Positions 34,744 to 45,297 of a stretch of 64,000 nt of DNA are shown piece after piece. The position numbers and the translations under genes are program-made. Numbering within the stretch: position 1 is the stretch's first letter; each line of letters starts with the position of its first letter. The DNA is from Dromiciops gliroides (taxonomy: Eukaryota > Chordata > Mammalia > Microbiotheria > Microbiotheriidae): NCBI RefSeq assembly GCF_019393635.1, contig NC_057861.1, positions 360,638,453-360,702,452 on the forward strand, read 5' to 3'. The notes under the pieces were generated by a model that was not told where the DNA came from, ran no database searches, and saw nothing but the letters and a program-made list of their open reading frames with translations.

Positions 34744-34790
34744 GGGGGGTGGGGTGAGGGGCAGGGGAGGCAGGGTTGGGGGGAGTGGGG
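34744..34790 (+). other. G-quadruplex-prone tract
   Basis: GGGGGGTGGGGTGAGGGGCA followed by GGGG, then another set of G-runs to 34790. Four runs of at least four G with loops of 1-3 bases. It lies within MARCHF11 intron 3 on the strand opposite the transcript's sense. Confidence 0.5.
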
Positions 34791-35484
34791 TGCTTGAGTG
34801 TGTATGTGTATACACAGCAAAGACTAGATCTGCTAGTAGCCATAAAAAGATCAGATTTAGTAATCTAATAACAACTACAATTTAGCCCAATTTAGACCCT
34901 TTTCACACCTTTTGAGGGCAAGCCCTGAAATTTAAGCCAAGGGTTTAGGAGCAATTTGTCTGTTCTCTCTGCAACAGCAAGGAGCTGTTGTTCTAAAGAA
35001 CACATTGTAGTGATTCGTGGAGCCAGAGGAAGATCACTCTAGGTAACTTTCCTGAAGGGTCTGACACATGCCCTTAAAGCCCAGTGACTTTTTCCTCTTG
35101 ACTGACCTAACTACAGACTGGATGATATCTGGTTAGGGATATTGAAAAAGGGATTACTGTTCAGATGCAGGGTGGGCTGCATGGGCCCTGGGGCTCCTTC
35201 CAACTCTGAAATGCTGTTCTTCTGTCCTTCTAGGGGTCAATACTAGACAGATGCAACAACCACTCATCTCCTACCCTCTGCCTTTCAGACCCCCACCCCA
35301 CCCCAGGTCATGTTCTCTGGAAAGCCTCCTATACCTAAGCCCCAATTTTGTGGACTTCCCTTACTAGTTTTTAATGCCATTGTTTCCAAGTGATGTTTAG
35401 CAGGTAAAAGATGGGAGTCCATCTCTTAAAACAAATAATTTTATATTGGGCAGAAGAAGAAGATCAAGATTAGCTCTCATCTAC

Positions 35485-35645
35485 CCTCTATAGCTCTTTG
35501 CATGTACTTATTTACATGTCTCTCCCATTAAGACTATCAGCTTCTTAAGGGCAGTGAGTGTTTTTGCCTTTCTTTGTATCCCCAATACTTAGCACATCGC
35601 CTAGCACATAGTAGGTACTTAACAAGTACTTTTAAATTGACTGGA
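35485..35645 (+). repeat. L2-like 3' end
   Basis: ATCAGCTTCTTAAGGGCAGT...CTTAGCACATCGCCTAGCACATAGTAGG pattern of L2 3' ends. Confidence 0.6.
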
Positions 35646-36474
35646 TTTTTTCTGGTGATGTCGATTCAGAGACTCCCACTCTTTTCTGAACATGAGCTAC
35701 TTGTGACTTCCCTCAAGTCTTAGGAAGTGTGGGGAGATGTTATGCGATATGTAGATGTTTTGGGAGGCCCTTGAAATTGTAGGAGTTTGATGTCTGTGGC
35801 TGCTCAGGAACCCAGGCAAGGGGGATGGGCTAGAGTTCCCTGGCCTCAGAGGGCTGCCCTGGTGGGACATGACCTTGCCAGGAGGAGGTGCTAGGAGGTG
35901 CCATCCCTGAAACAGAACCTCTGTCTGGAAACATAGACTCCCAGAGGACTGGTTGCTGCTGAGGCCGTCTATCTCACCCTCATAAAAGGGCTCTTGATGT
36001 TGGCTTCCAGTGAGGCGCTGAATCCTGAGAGTCTCCCAATCTTTCTGCTCAGAGCCGTGAACAGCAACTGCGATTGCTTCACCAGTAAAAAAAACATTCT
36101 AAATTCAGAAGTGTTCAATACATTTCATATTCATTCTAATTATTTTGTAGCTTGAAAGAAGCCACCTCCAATGACCCAAATGGTGGAATACTTAACAACC
36201 TTTCCCAAAGGCTGATCTTTTATTTAGGAGGAAAAGGGATTTTTTTTTAATCTTTTGGTGACTTTGAGGGACCATTTCTGCAGCAAAGGAGGTCATCCAA
36301 ACTCTTTCTAGTGACTTTCCCCAAGAAATCCCCTTTTTGATGGAACTTGCTTAATCCTTTTAAATCAATCTCTATACAGTATATCAAATTTCCACTTCCA
36401 GGGCCAAGTTTCCGGGCCTCCCTGGCTTTTGACTCCTAACGAAAATCTCACTTTCTACAGGTAGCATTTCCCAA

Positions 36475-36665
36475 TCCCTCTTTCTTCCAATGCCTTCCCT
36501 CTGTTAAATTTTGTTGTTGTCGCACATTTATTTCCCTGTTGTCGTCCTCATTAGATTGTAAGCTCCTTGAGGGCAGGGACTATCATTTGCCTTTCTTTGT
36601 ATCCCCAGCCTTTAGGACAGTACCTGGGACAGAGCAGGTACTTAATAAATACTTAGTGATAACTG
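36475..36665 (+). repeat. L2-like 3' end
   Basis: AGATTGTAAGCTCCTTGAGG then TTTGTATCCCCAGCCTTTAG and GCAGGTACTTAATAAATACT, a well-kept L2 terminus. Confidence 0.65.
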
Positions 36666-36944
36666 ACTAACTCCTCTCTCTCAAACTGTGTTCCTGTCTC
36701 TCCTCCTGTACTTTTTAGCTTACAATGCCTCAGAAAGCTGTGCACCCTGGAAGCTCCCTCCAGCTCTGGACTTCCTACTTAGGAAGTTCCTTCCATCTTT
36801 GTGTTCCCTCCCAGAACAACTTAAGGAAGTCGCCCACGTACGTCTTCATTCTTCTCCAGGCTGCCTCCTGGCCCTTCTCTTGGGCTTGCTCTACTTTCTC
36901 TTCAAGGTCCCCTTTGGGCATTCTTCTCCCTCCTCCTAAGGCAG

Positions 36945-37165
36945 CCAGGTGGTGTGGTGGATAGAATGTTGGAATAGTTCAAATCCAGTCTCAGACTAGC
37001 TGGGCAAGTCACTTAACTTCCATCTGCCTCAAATTACTCAACTGTAACAGAATTTAATAACAGCACCTACCTCACGGGGCTGTTGTGAAAATCACATGAG
37101 ACAACATTTGCAGTGTGCCTAGCACAGTGCCAGGCACATTGCAGGTGCTACATAAATGTGTATTT
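36945..37165 (+). repeat. MIR-family SINE
   Basis: CAGCCAGGTGGTGTGGTGGA, GGGCAAGTCACTTAACTTCC, TAACAGCACCTACCTCACGG, GTGCCTAGCACAGTGCCAGG. Confidence 0.75.
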
Positions 37166-37189
37166 CCTTCCTTATAGCTTGCTTTTATG

Positions 37190-37325
37190 TATTGTCTTCT
37201 ACCAAAAAAAAAAAAAAAAAATCAAAGCTCCCTGAGGGAAGGGACTTTCTGGATTTTGTATTCCCAGCTCTTAGCACAGTGCCTTGTACAAAGAAAGACC
37301 TTAATAAATGTTTGTTGACTTGACA
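37190..37325 (+). repeat. L2-like 3' end with A-run
   Basis: An A-run followed by CAAAGCTCCCTGAGGGAAGG, CTCTTAGCACAGTGCCTTGT and TTAATAAATGTTTGTTGACT. Confidence 0.6.
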
Positions 37326-39634
37326 AGAACATTTTTCTAGAAAACTGACAGGCTGTAATCACATTTAGTGATCTGAGTTAATGTACAGCCAATAGTCATC
37401 ACCAAGCCATCCTTCCCATGCTTCATAGGCATTATTAACAGGAAAGGATCCTAAGACCAGAAGCCACTAATAGCATTTATAATATTTAACCTTTTCACCT
37501 AAACCCCCAATCATTCATAACAAAAATGTATTGAACACTTTCTACGTGCAATCCACAGTGCTATATGTTTCAGGAGATGACAGGAAATGTTTAGAATCTA
37601 TTTTCGTGGATTAAATAGGCCCATTTTTAATGTATTTTCACAGATGATCCACAAGAGTAGATAATGTACAAATCTTGTTATTGTTGTTTGGAATACATGC
37701 TATGTTGTGTGTTCTTTTCCTTAGCACTAGATACTTTCCAAATTATGTTTTGTTGTAGCTAATAACAACACAGGGCTGCATTCTCTGAACCATGGGAAGA
37801 AATGTCCTAGGAGCTACTAGAATTAAGAATTTACCATACAAAACCTACAGACAGTAGATAAACTATATGTAGATAATTAATGGTTAGATGGATCTATAAT
37901 TAGATGTGAAAAAAGCTTTCATTACTTGTCCATGTATGATGTTCTCATGTTCCCAAAGAGCCAAGAAATATGTATTTTCATTCAATGATGCCAGGTACTA
38001 TGCTAGTTTCTAGGATATAAAAGAGAAAAAAAGAGGTCCCTCCCATCTAGGAACATACCTTATGACTAGATTTTAAGCTGTGTGGTTAGAAGGTTAAAAT
38101 CATGCTATTTTCATTTCTTTGCTATTAAAATAAAACAACAGATGCTGAATTATCAAAAACATAAGGCAAATGCTGACCCTTTAAAAGGTCAATATTCATG
38201 TAAATGTGGCCTATGACTACAGAACGATGCTGTGTTTACTACTGGGTGCTGAAATGCTCAATATGTTTTCCAGTTTGTGCATATCCTTAAAATAGATTTC
38301 TTATGCATCCCCAAGTAGCCATGGCTGGATAAATTATGAATTATTTTAAATTGATTTTCAAAAAGGCTGCAATATATGCCCATAGTGTTTTGCATGGATT
38401 TCATTAAACTATGAAAAGTCCTATTACAACTACATAAAACTGTCTCTTGATAAATATGACTTTACTAGAGGGAAATTTTTTTTAGTTTATATTACAATTA
38501 GTGTAGAAAGGTAGAAATATCTCAACCTGATTAACTTCCTAGTACATTTAAATCAAGTAAAGAGGCCCATCTTTTTTTATCTCTTAATCCCTCTAGCTTA
38601 AAAAAAAAACCCAGCATGAAAAATTCAAGAGGACCTAGACAGATATTTTTATCACTGGGAATGGGTAGGTTTCCATTGATCACTTTCTGTCCTGACCATT
38701 TATTCTTTAATTTCAGAAATAAGGTAATTATTGCACATGCAATAATAAAAATCTGTAATTTAGCAACAGAACCTTATGGAAGCAATTTTTCTTAAAACAA
38801 TTTTAGGAAGGACTTCTCTGCTAAAGATAAAAAGGGTCAGTGATGAATCCCATCAGATTTAAAATACATATGATAGAAGAAAGTGACCTAAGCTTGGCCC
38901 AAGTATCTTGGAAAATAAGGGGCATTTGAGCAGCAGAGCCCTCATGGAAACCTCTCCAAGAACTCTTATCAATCCTCCTTAAGTCAGTCTTTATGAGAGA
39001 CTGACAGAAGACAAAGCTGAAGTGTTTGGAGAATCAAGCAATTCTTAAGAAAAATTCAGGGGGCAAAATTAGTAAATAATAATAATAAATATTAAATAAA
39101 TAAATAATCAACTGATTTTGTATGGCAACCTATGGCAAATTTCACTTTTCCGGTTCCTTGGCAGTCAACATCTTCAAGCACTAGCTTTGTTGACATCTTG
39201 GCTCTTAATCTGAAATTCCAACACTTAACTAACAGCCATTTTTTCTGCTCTCAGGAAGCTTTAAGAGAGAATAGCTCCACTTTAAGGCTAAAGGTCTACA
39301 TCATTAAGTCTGAATGATGTTCCCTACTCCTAAAATGGAGTACATTACGAGGATGATTTGAGCTGGTCGAGGATGAGAAAGCCAAACTGCTTTCTGAATA
39401 CTATGTCAGTTCCGCAGTGTAGATTAATACTTTGATTTAAATTAAATTCCCTGAAGACCATACACATTTACATTCTAATGTGAGTAGTACTAAAATCAAA
39501 TTGAATGATACTTAGATTTTCCTCTTCTTTATCCTCCCACCCTTGCCATTCCATTGAGAGTTCAGATAATCAAGGGTTGGCTATTTATTTGCATTGCAAT
39601 ATACTGAAATTGAAAGCTTACCTCTCATAGTGAC
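37326..39634. other. Repeat-poor intronic stretch
   Basis: AT-rich unique-looking sequence in intron 3 with no gene, SINE or LINE signal recognised. Confidence 0.45.
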
Positions 39635-39735
39635 TACCTGTGTAGCTTTGGACAAGTCACTTATCCTACCTGTATCTCAATTTTCTTATCTATAAAATGA
39701 AGGGGTTTTTCTAGATGGCCTCTGATGTACCAGGG
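39635..39735 (+). repeat. MIR fragment
   Basis: TTTGGACAAGTCACTTATCC, CTCAATTTTCTTATCTATAA. Confidence 0.65.
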
Positions 39736-39907
39736 AAGTGTTTAAGGGTCATTTTCTAGAAAATATTCTTCTCTCTGTAGTGATCAATCAAAAACATCTT
39801 TCCACTGCTAAGTACCCCCAATATTCTGAAATGGGTCCTCTTCTCTTCCCTTTCTCTTGGTGATCTCCTGGGAATCTCCTGGGAACCGAAGCGTTGAGTT
39901 ATAATTT

Positions 39908-40042
39908 GGGGGCGGGCGGGGCAACGAGGGTTAAGTGACTTGCCCAGGGTCACACAGCTAGTAAATGTCAAGTGCCTGAGGCCAGATTTGAACTCAGGTC
40001 CTCCTGAATCCAGGGCCAGTGCTTTATCCACTGGGCTGCCCC
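39908..40042 (-). mobile_element. tRNA-type SINE
   Basis: Minus strand: GGTTAAGTGACTTGCCCAGG body with a shortened head. Duplication AGTTATAATTT / AGTTTTAATTT. Confidence 0.9.
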
Positions 40043-40084
40043 AGTTTTAATTTCTAATAAGATGACTCCAAAATTTCCATTCTG

Positions 40085-40880
40085 CTCTCATCTCTCTCTT
40101 CTAAACTCCAGTTCAATATCAACTTGCTAGACATCTTCAGCTGGATGCTACATAGATATTTCAAGCTCAACATGTACAAAACAGAACTCATTCTCTTCCA
40201 TTATTGGTGTAGGACCAATGACCCCAGTCTTATTTCCTTTGTTGTAAGTCTGTCGCTTCCTTCTTTTCATTAGTAACAGATACTAAGGCACCGGATGGTA
40301 AAATCGGAGGTTGTATGGACCAGGTAGGCCAAACCACCACCATCTGAATAACAAACTCTTCTTTGTCATTCAAAGCTCTGCACATTTTCACTCCAACCTG
40401 CTCTAGACTGAGTTTACAATACTTTATGCTCCAGCAAAACTATTCTACTGGCTAATGCTTGTCCACAATATTTCATCTCTCACCTTTGCACCTTTGCAGA
40501 GTGCTCCTTCTTTATCACCAAATTAAAAGTACTTGGCATGTCTTCTAAAATTTTCTTCTTTGTGTAGATGCTTCCCATCTAGCTCCCCAGTGTAATTATA
40601 AGTTCCTCAAGGACAGAGCCTATTTTGCTTATGTCTTTGTATCTCCAACGTCTAACCAGTGACTGGTACATAGTAAATGTTTTTTTGGTTTTTTGTTTTT
40701 TTTTTTTAGTGAGGCAATTGGGGTTAAGTGACTTGCCCAGGGTCACACAGCTAGTAAGTGTTAAGTGTCTGAGGCCAGATTTGAACTCAGGTACTCTTGA
40801 CTCCAGGGCCGGTGCTTTATCCACTGCGCCACCTAGATGCCCCCATAGTAAATGTTTAATAAACTCCTGGCTGATTAGGA
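40085..40880 (+). mobile_element. L2-like 3' fragment (split by a SINE)
   Basis: Contains TATTTCAAGCTCAACATGTA and the 3' pattern TATAAGTTCCTCAAGGACAG...CCAGTGACTGGTACATAGTA. The end (TTTAATAAACTCCTGGCTGA) resumes after the SINE at 40683-40843. Confidence 0.6.
40683..40843 (-). mobile_element. tRNA-type SINE inside an L2 fragment
   Basis: Minus strand with a long T-rich tail. Exact duplication CATAGTAAATGTTT at 40669-40682 and 40844-40857. Confidence 0.93.
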
Positions 40881-41029
40881 TTAAGTATCAAACCGATCTC
40901 CCTCTCACCCAAGTCTGAATTCTACGAAGCTCTGAAAACACAGATAATCTTAGTTGCAAACATCCATCTTTATGTGAAACGGCCAATCACTTCTGCTTTC
41001 TCTCCCTTCAAATGTATTGCTTATGCCAG

Positions 41030-41145
41030 TACCAGAGAATGCGAGCACCTTCAGGGGGAGGGCTATTGGACTTTTATCTTTATATCTCCAAGGTACAAAT
41101 GCCTTGCACATAGTAAGGATTTAACAAATGTTTGTTAAATTGAAC
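41030..41145 (+). repeat. L2-like 3' end
   Basis: GCGAGCACCTTCAGGGGGAG...GCCTTGCACATAGTAAGGATTTAACAAATG, the L2 3' terminal pattern. Confidence 0.5.
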
Positions 41146-41774
41146 AGAATACCTTCAGGTTTTTTCAAATCTACAAGGTCACACAAAGTTTCATTCTCAG
41201 GCCTAATTTCCTTTCTACCTTTAGCTTCAAAGTCCATAATTATTTATACTTTTTCATCTTAACTAAATGAACTGAATATCCAATCAATTTAAGCTGGATT
41301 AATGGAGAAGACTAGGCAAGCAATGGCATACTAAGGGAGAACTGCTGCCCTTTTATATGGACTTCTGGGAAACTTCCCTCCAACATAGGAGTTGAAAGCA
41401 AGATTTTGCTGCTGTTACTCTTTCGCTGGTACTGATGCTTTGAAAATTGGAGGAATTGAACAAAAACTCAACTAAGGTTGGAGTGAGAAAAATCAGCAAG
41501 TTCCTACTGAAGTGGTCACCTTGCTTATAATGATAGCCAGCTACTGGGACTTATTTCATAAGCCCCAGGTAATAGTATTATGCGCTTAAAAATGATATAT
41601 TCCAGTCATAAAAAGACCTCATAAGGACATGAATTATCTATTTCACTGTCTACACTAATTAATTCAATTGTATTATTACTTTTCAAATGGTAATGGTTAT
41701 TGATCTAGCCATACTTGAATGGCTGATCAAAGTCAGAGGATAGTATGTGTCTACGAAACAAGGTGAAACTAAAT

Positions 41775-42030
41775 GCTTAGCGGCAGCTAGATAGAGCATT
41801 TAATAGAATACTGGGCCTGAAGTCAGGAAGACCAGAGTTCAAATACAATTGTATGATCCTGGGAAAAATACTTAGCTTCTGCCTCAGTTTCCTTAACCTT
41901 AAAATGAGGATAATAATAGCACCTAACACCCAGGAGTTGTTGTAAGGACCAAATGTGATAATATTTGTAAAGCACTTGGCACAGTGCCAGGCACATGATA
42001 AATATTTGTTTCTTATCTTTCTTCCTTCTT
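41775..42030 (+). repeat. MIR-family SINE
   Basis: TCAGGAAGACCAGAGTTCAA, CTCAGTTTCCTTAACCTTAA, TAATAGCACCTAACACCCAG, GCACTTGGCACAGTGCCAGG. Confidence 0.75.
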
Positions 42031-43429
42031 TCACAGGGAATTTAACTTAGGACTCATCAAGTTTCTTCTCTAACTAATTAAACTAAATCATCACAGACTT
42101 TAATGCTAAAATATTTCTTGCTCTTTTGGACATCAATGCCCAGAGTTTAAAAGACTACTTTTAACCTCATAAACACATCATTATCAAATTTCATTGAAGA
42201 ACAACTCTTTTATCTTTGAATATCTTTCTCATTTAGTTATCTGACATTTTTAACACAATTTAAGCCCCAGATTGTGTGTATTTCTGTGTGAGGGGATAGA
42301 AAAGAATCCCAGTGTTAGCAAGTTATGAGATACTTAAAGATTAGAAAATATATATGAACCACAGATTGTGACCTAGAAAAGTCGGAGATCGCTTCTTGAA
42401 GACTCTGGTCCACTGTGGTACTAAAATTAAGACAAAAAACAAAGACAAACAAAAAAAAATCTTTGGCCTACATTAAAAAGGGCCCTGAAAATAAAAACAA
42501 GTGTGGCATCCTTGCCCTCCTTCTTCTGAACAGGTATAGATACCCTCTATGAGGCAAAAAAATGAGGGCATTTTTCATTGATGGCAGAACTGTAATTCTG
42601 AGGATATGCCAAAGAGGTCATTCCTACTCTTCAGATTTCTTGTTCCTGCTGACCTCAAATTATAAAGACAACTCTCTGAGCTCTGAGGGAGGATCCCTCC
42701 AGCCTATGAGTGCCTGGTCTCCTGTGCCAGCCTGTGTGACTGGGATGGAGCTGCTTCTTGTTTGTGTCTTCTCTTCCCTTCCTTTAGAACACTATGAGTC
42801 TCAAAAGGTATCTCACATCTTCCCCCACCCAAGGCAATCAATCACCAGATCAGATTCAGCAAAAATGGCAACAGTGGTAGCAGCAGACCCACCAAGATAA
42901 AAAAGAGTTGCCCACAGAGAGAAACCACCAAAAAAATAAAAGAGTCCCCTTGGGATTCATCAGGGCATATTTAATAGAAGTGATACAGAAAACAGCAAAT
43001 GAATAGCCCTGGTGTAAATGTCCAAAGGAAGCTCATATATTAACCTGCTAACTGATTATGATCAGTCTATGATTTGTTACTGCTTATCACTCCTTTTCCA
43101 TAACAGAATAAACCTTCCTTCTCCATACCTGATTCATTTTTGCATTCTGGGTAGCTTTTTACTTTCCCCCCACTCACTCAATGGAACAGAATGCCTTAAA
43201 TAAGAGCCCCAAGTGGAACCATTCCTCAAGAAACGTAGGTGAAGGTGAAATTGGAACACTGGAGAGCTTAGTTCCTTATGGAAGACAGGCAACCCCAGAA
43301 GAAGGAACCCAACATAAATGGAGAAGGTAGGTAAAGGAGATGGATTGGAGAAAGAAGGTTGCCAGCCCTTCTGGCTTCAGCCTAGCTGTTCTTGGCTAGC
43401 CTGTTTCCTAGACAAAGAGTATTCTATCC

Positions 43430-43780
43430 CTGTAAAAAAAACTATGGTATGTCTGTATCTGGAATGCTGTGTGCAACTGTGGCCACTGCATCTTCAGAAA
43501 GCTATCTGAGAAATAGAAAAAGGCAACTAAAATGATTGAGGGAATGCAGTATAAAGATGTGAAAAAACATATAGCTCTTGGGTCTCAAAAGAAGTCTAGG
43601 AGAAGATATGATCAAAGTCTAAAACAACTGTGAAGACTGGAAATAAAATGAAGACGTCTCGGCTCACTAAATTCCAGAGGGCACTAACAATGGGACCCTC
43701 CTGGAAGCTTAAATAAGGTCAGTTTAGGACAAATTTAAAAAGCAGCTTGTAAATGCAGAAAACTCATTCCTCCCAAGAGT
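43430..43780 (+). repeat. CR1/L3-like LINE fragment
   Basis: GAATGCTGTGTGCAACTGTG...GGCAACTAAAATGATTGAGG resembles the CR1/L3 3' region (the phrase around 'ctgtgtgcagttctggg' and 'aggatgatga'). It is diverged. Confidence 0.45.
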
Positions 43781-43799
43781 TCTCATGGAGTCAAAGAAA

Positions 43800-43975
43800 T
43801 GTGGTGCGAGAAGAGATCATTTATTCCAACCCCATCTTTTTATAGACAAAGAACTCGGGCACAAAGCACAAAATGACTTACACAAGTTCACACTCCTAGT
43901 AAGTGATGGATCAGGAAATAAAACTCGTGTCTGCTAACTCTTGGTCTCATATACCACATGGCATACACTGAAATA
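43800..43975 (-). repeat. MIR, inverse
   Basis: TTATTCCAACCCCATCTTTT and AGTTCACACTCCTAGTAAGT. Confidence 0.55.
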
Positions 43976-44430
43976 TAAATAATGTAAAGAAACAGTTGAG
44001 ATAAAGGAGATAGAGCCACAAGAGATTTCCAAAGGAAATTGAGATGTTCGTGGAGTTATCATAAACAAATTGGAGAAGCATGGAAGAGATTACCACTTAC
44101 ATTTATGGATAGAGGAAGAGGTCGTGACCAAACAATAGAGAGGTTCACAGGAGGTAAAATGGACACTTTTGATTAAAATAAAATTTTATAAATTTTTTCA
44201 CAAACAAAACCAATGTAACTAACAACTAGAGAAACAGAAAATTGGGGGGAAATGTTTGCATCAAGTTTCTCTAATAAATCTTTCATTTCTAAATTACATA
44301 GAGAAATGAGTTAAATGTATAGGATGAAGAGGAATTCCATAGCTGATAAATGGTCAAAAGATATGAATAGGCAGTTTTCAGAGAAAAATATCAAAGTTGT
44401 AAATATCCGTATGAAAAAAATGCTCCAAAT

Positions 44431-44618
44431 TAGAGATGCCAAACTCATGGCCTAAGTGTAACCTGAAGCAGATTAAAACATAATTGAGAAATATGTTTAA
44501 AAACATGTAAAATGCAACAGCAATGTTAATATGTGGTTTTCTAAGTTGATTGTCAACCTATAGGGATCTTCATCAGGGTTTAGTGGCCCCTCATTTCTAT
44601 TTGAGTTTGATATCATTG
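44431..44618. mobile_element. hAT-type MITE inside L1
   Basis: 188-bp non-autonomous DNA transposon. The left end reads TAGAGATGCCAAACTCA and the inverse of the right end reads CAATGATATCAAACTCA, giving 17-bp terminal inverted repeats of the hAT pattern CAGNGGTGTCAAACTCA. The 8-bp target duplications are CTCCAAAT (44423-44430) and CTCTAAAT (44619-44626). Excising it restores the L1 sequence. Confidence 0.85.
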
Positions 44619-44637
44619 CTCTAAATCACTACTGATT

Positions 44638-44663
44638 ATATTAAATTAAATTAAATTAAATTG
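44638..44663. repeat. (TTAAA)n short array in L1
   Basis: ATTAAATTAAATTAAATTAA just downstream of the MITE. L1 has a single unit at this place. Confidence 0.8.
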
Positions 44664-45297
44664 TAAATTAGACAACTCTGAGGTACTACCTCACCCTAAT
44701 AAGATTATTTAAATTGACACCTCCTCCCCCCCCCAGCAAAAAAAGGGATAATTACTATTGCTAGAGGGACTATGGAAAAACAGACCAGGACTGCATTGTT
44801 GGTGGAGCTGTGAATTGGTCCATCCATTCTTGAAAGTAATTAGGAACTACACCCAAAAAAGCTTTTCAATTGTGCATACCCTTTGACCCAGCAATGCCAC
44901 TATTAGGTATCTGCCTCAAAGAAAAAGGAAAAGAATCCATACTTACAAAAATATTTATTGCAACTCTTTTTGTGGTAGAATAGAATTGGAAAATAAGGAG
45001 ATGCCCATCAATTGGGGAATAATTAAACAAGTTATGTTAAATGAATAGGATGGAATACTATTGAAATGTAAGAAATGGTGAAGAGGATACTTTCCGAAAC
45101 ATCTGGGAAACTTGTGTGAACTGATATAGAATGGAGTAAGTGGAACAAGGAGAATCGTTTATATAATAATAATAATAATATTGTAAGGACAAACTGCTTT
45201 GAAAGACTTAGAAACACTGATCAATACAACCACCAACCACAGTTCCAAAGGACTCATGATGAGAAGTGATATACTCAGACTGCTCATTAAAATATAT

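Larger units (their letters stand above)
31000..35480. other. Repeat-poor intronic stretch
   Basis: About 4.5 kb of intron 3 with no SINE, LINE or ERV piece that I recognise, apart from a short TG array and a G-rich tract. The open frames here (83-95 codons) have no recognisable domains. It is either unique sequence or repeats too old to see. Confidence 0.5.
44030..45297 (+). mobile_element. L1 ORF2 3' region, degenerate
   Basis: Plus-strand marsupial L1 sequence. Recognisable ORF2-end blocks are ACAAACAAAACCAATGTAAC, GATAAATGGTCAAAAGATAT, CAACTCTGAGGTACTACCTC, TTGTTGGTGGAGCTGTGAA, CCTTTGACCCAGCAATGCCA, GATGCCCATCAATTGGGGAA and CCAAAGGACTCATGATGAGA. A MITE interrupts it at 44431-44618, and the HNRNPDL retrocopy separates it from its 3' UTR at 47344. 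Confidence 0.85.

Noticed and set aside
42562..42900. 112-codon open frame on the plus strand
   Set aside because: No recognisable motif and no splice signals. It is antisense inside MARCHF11 intron 3.
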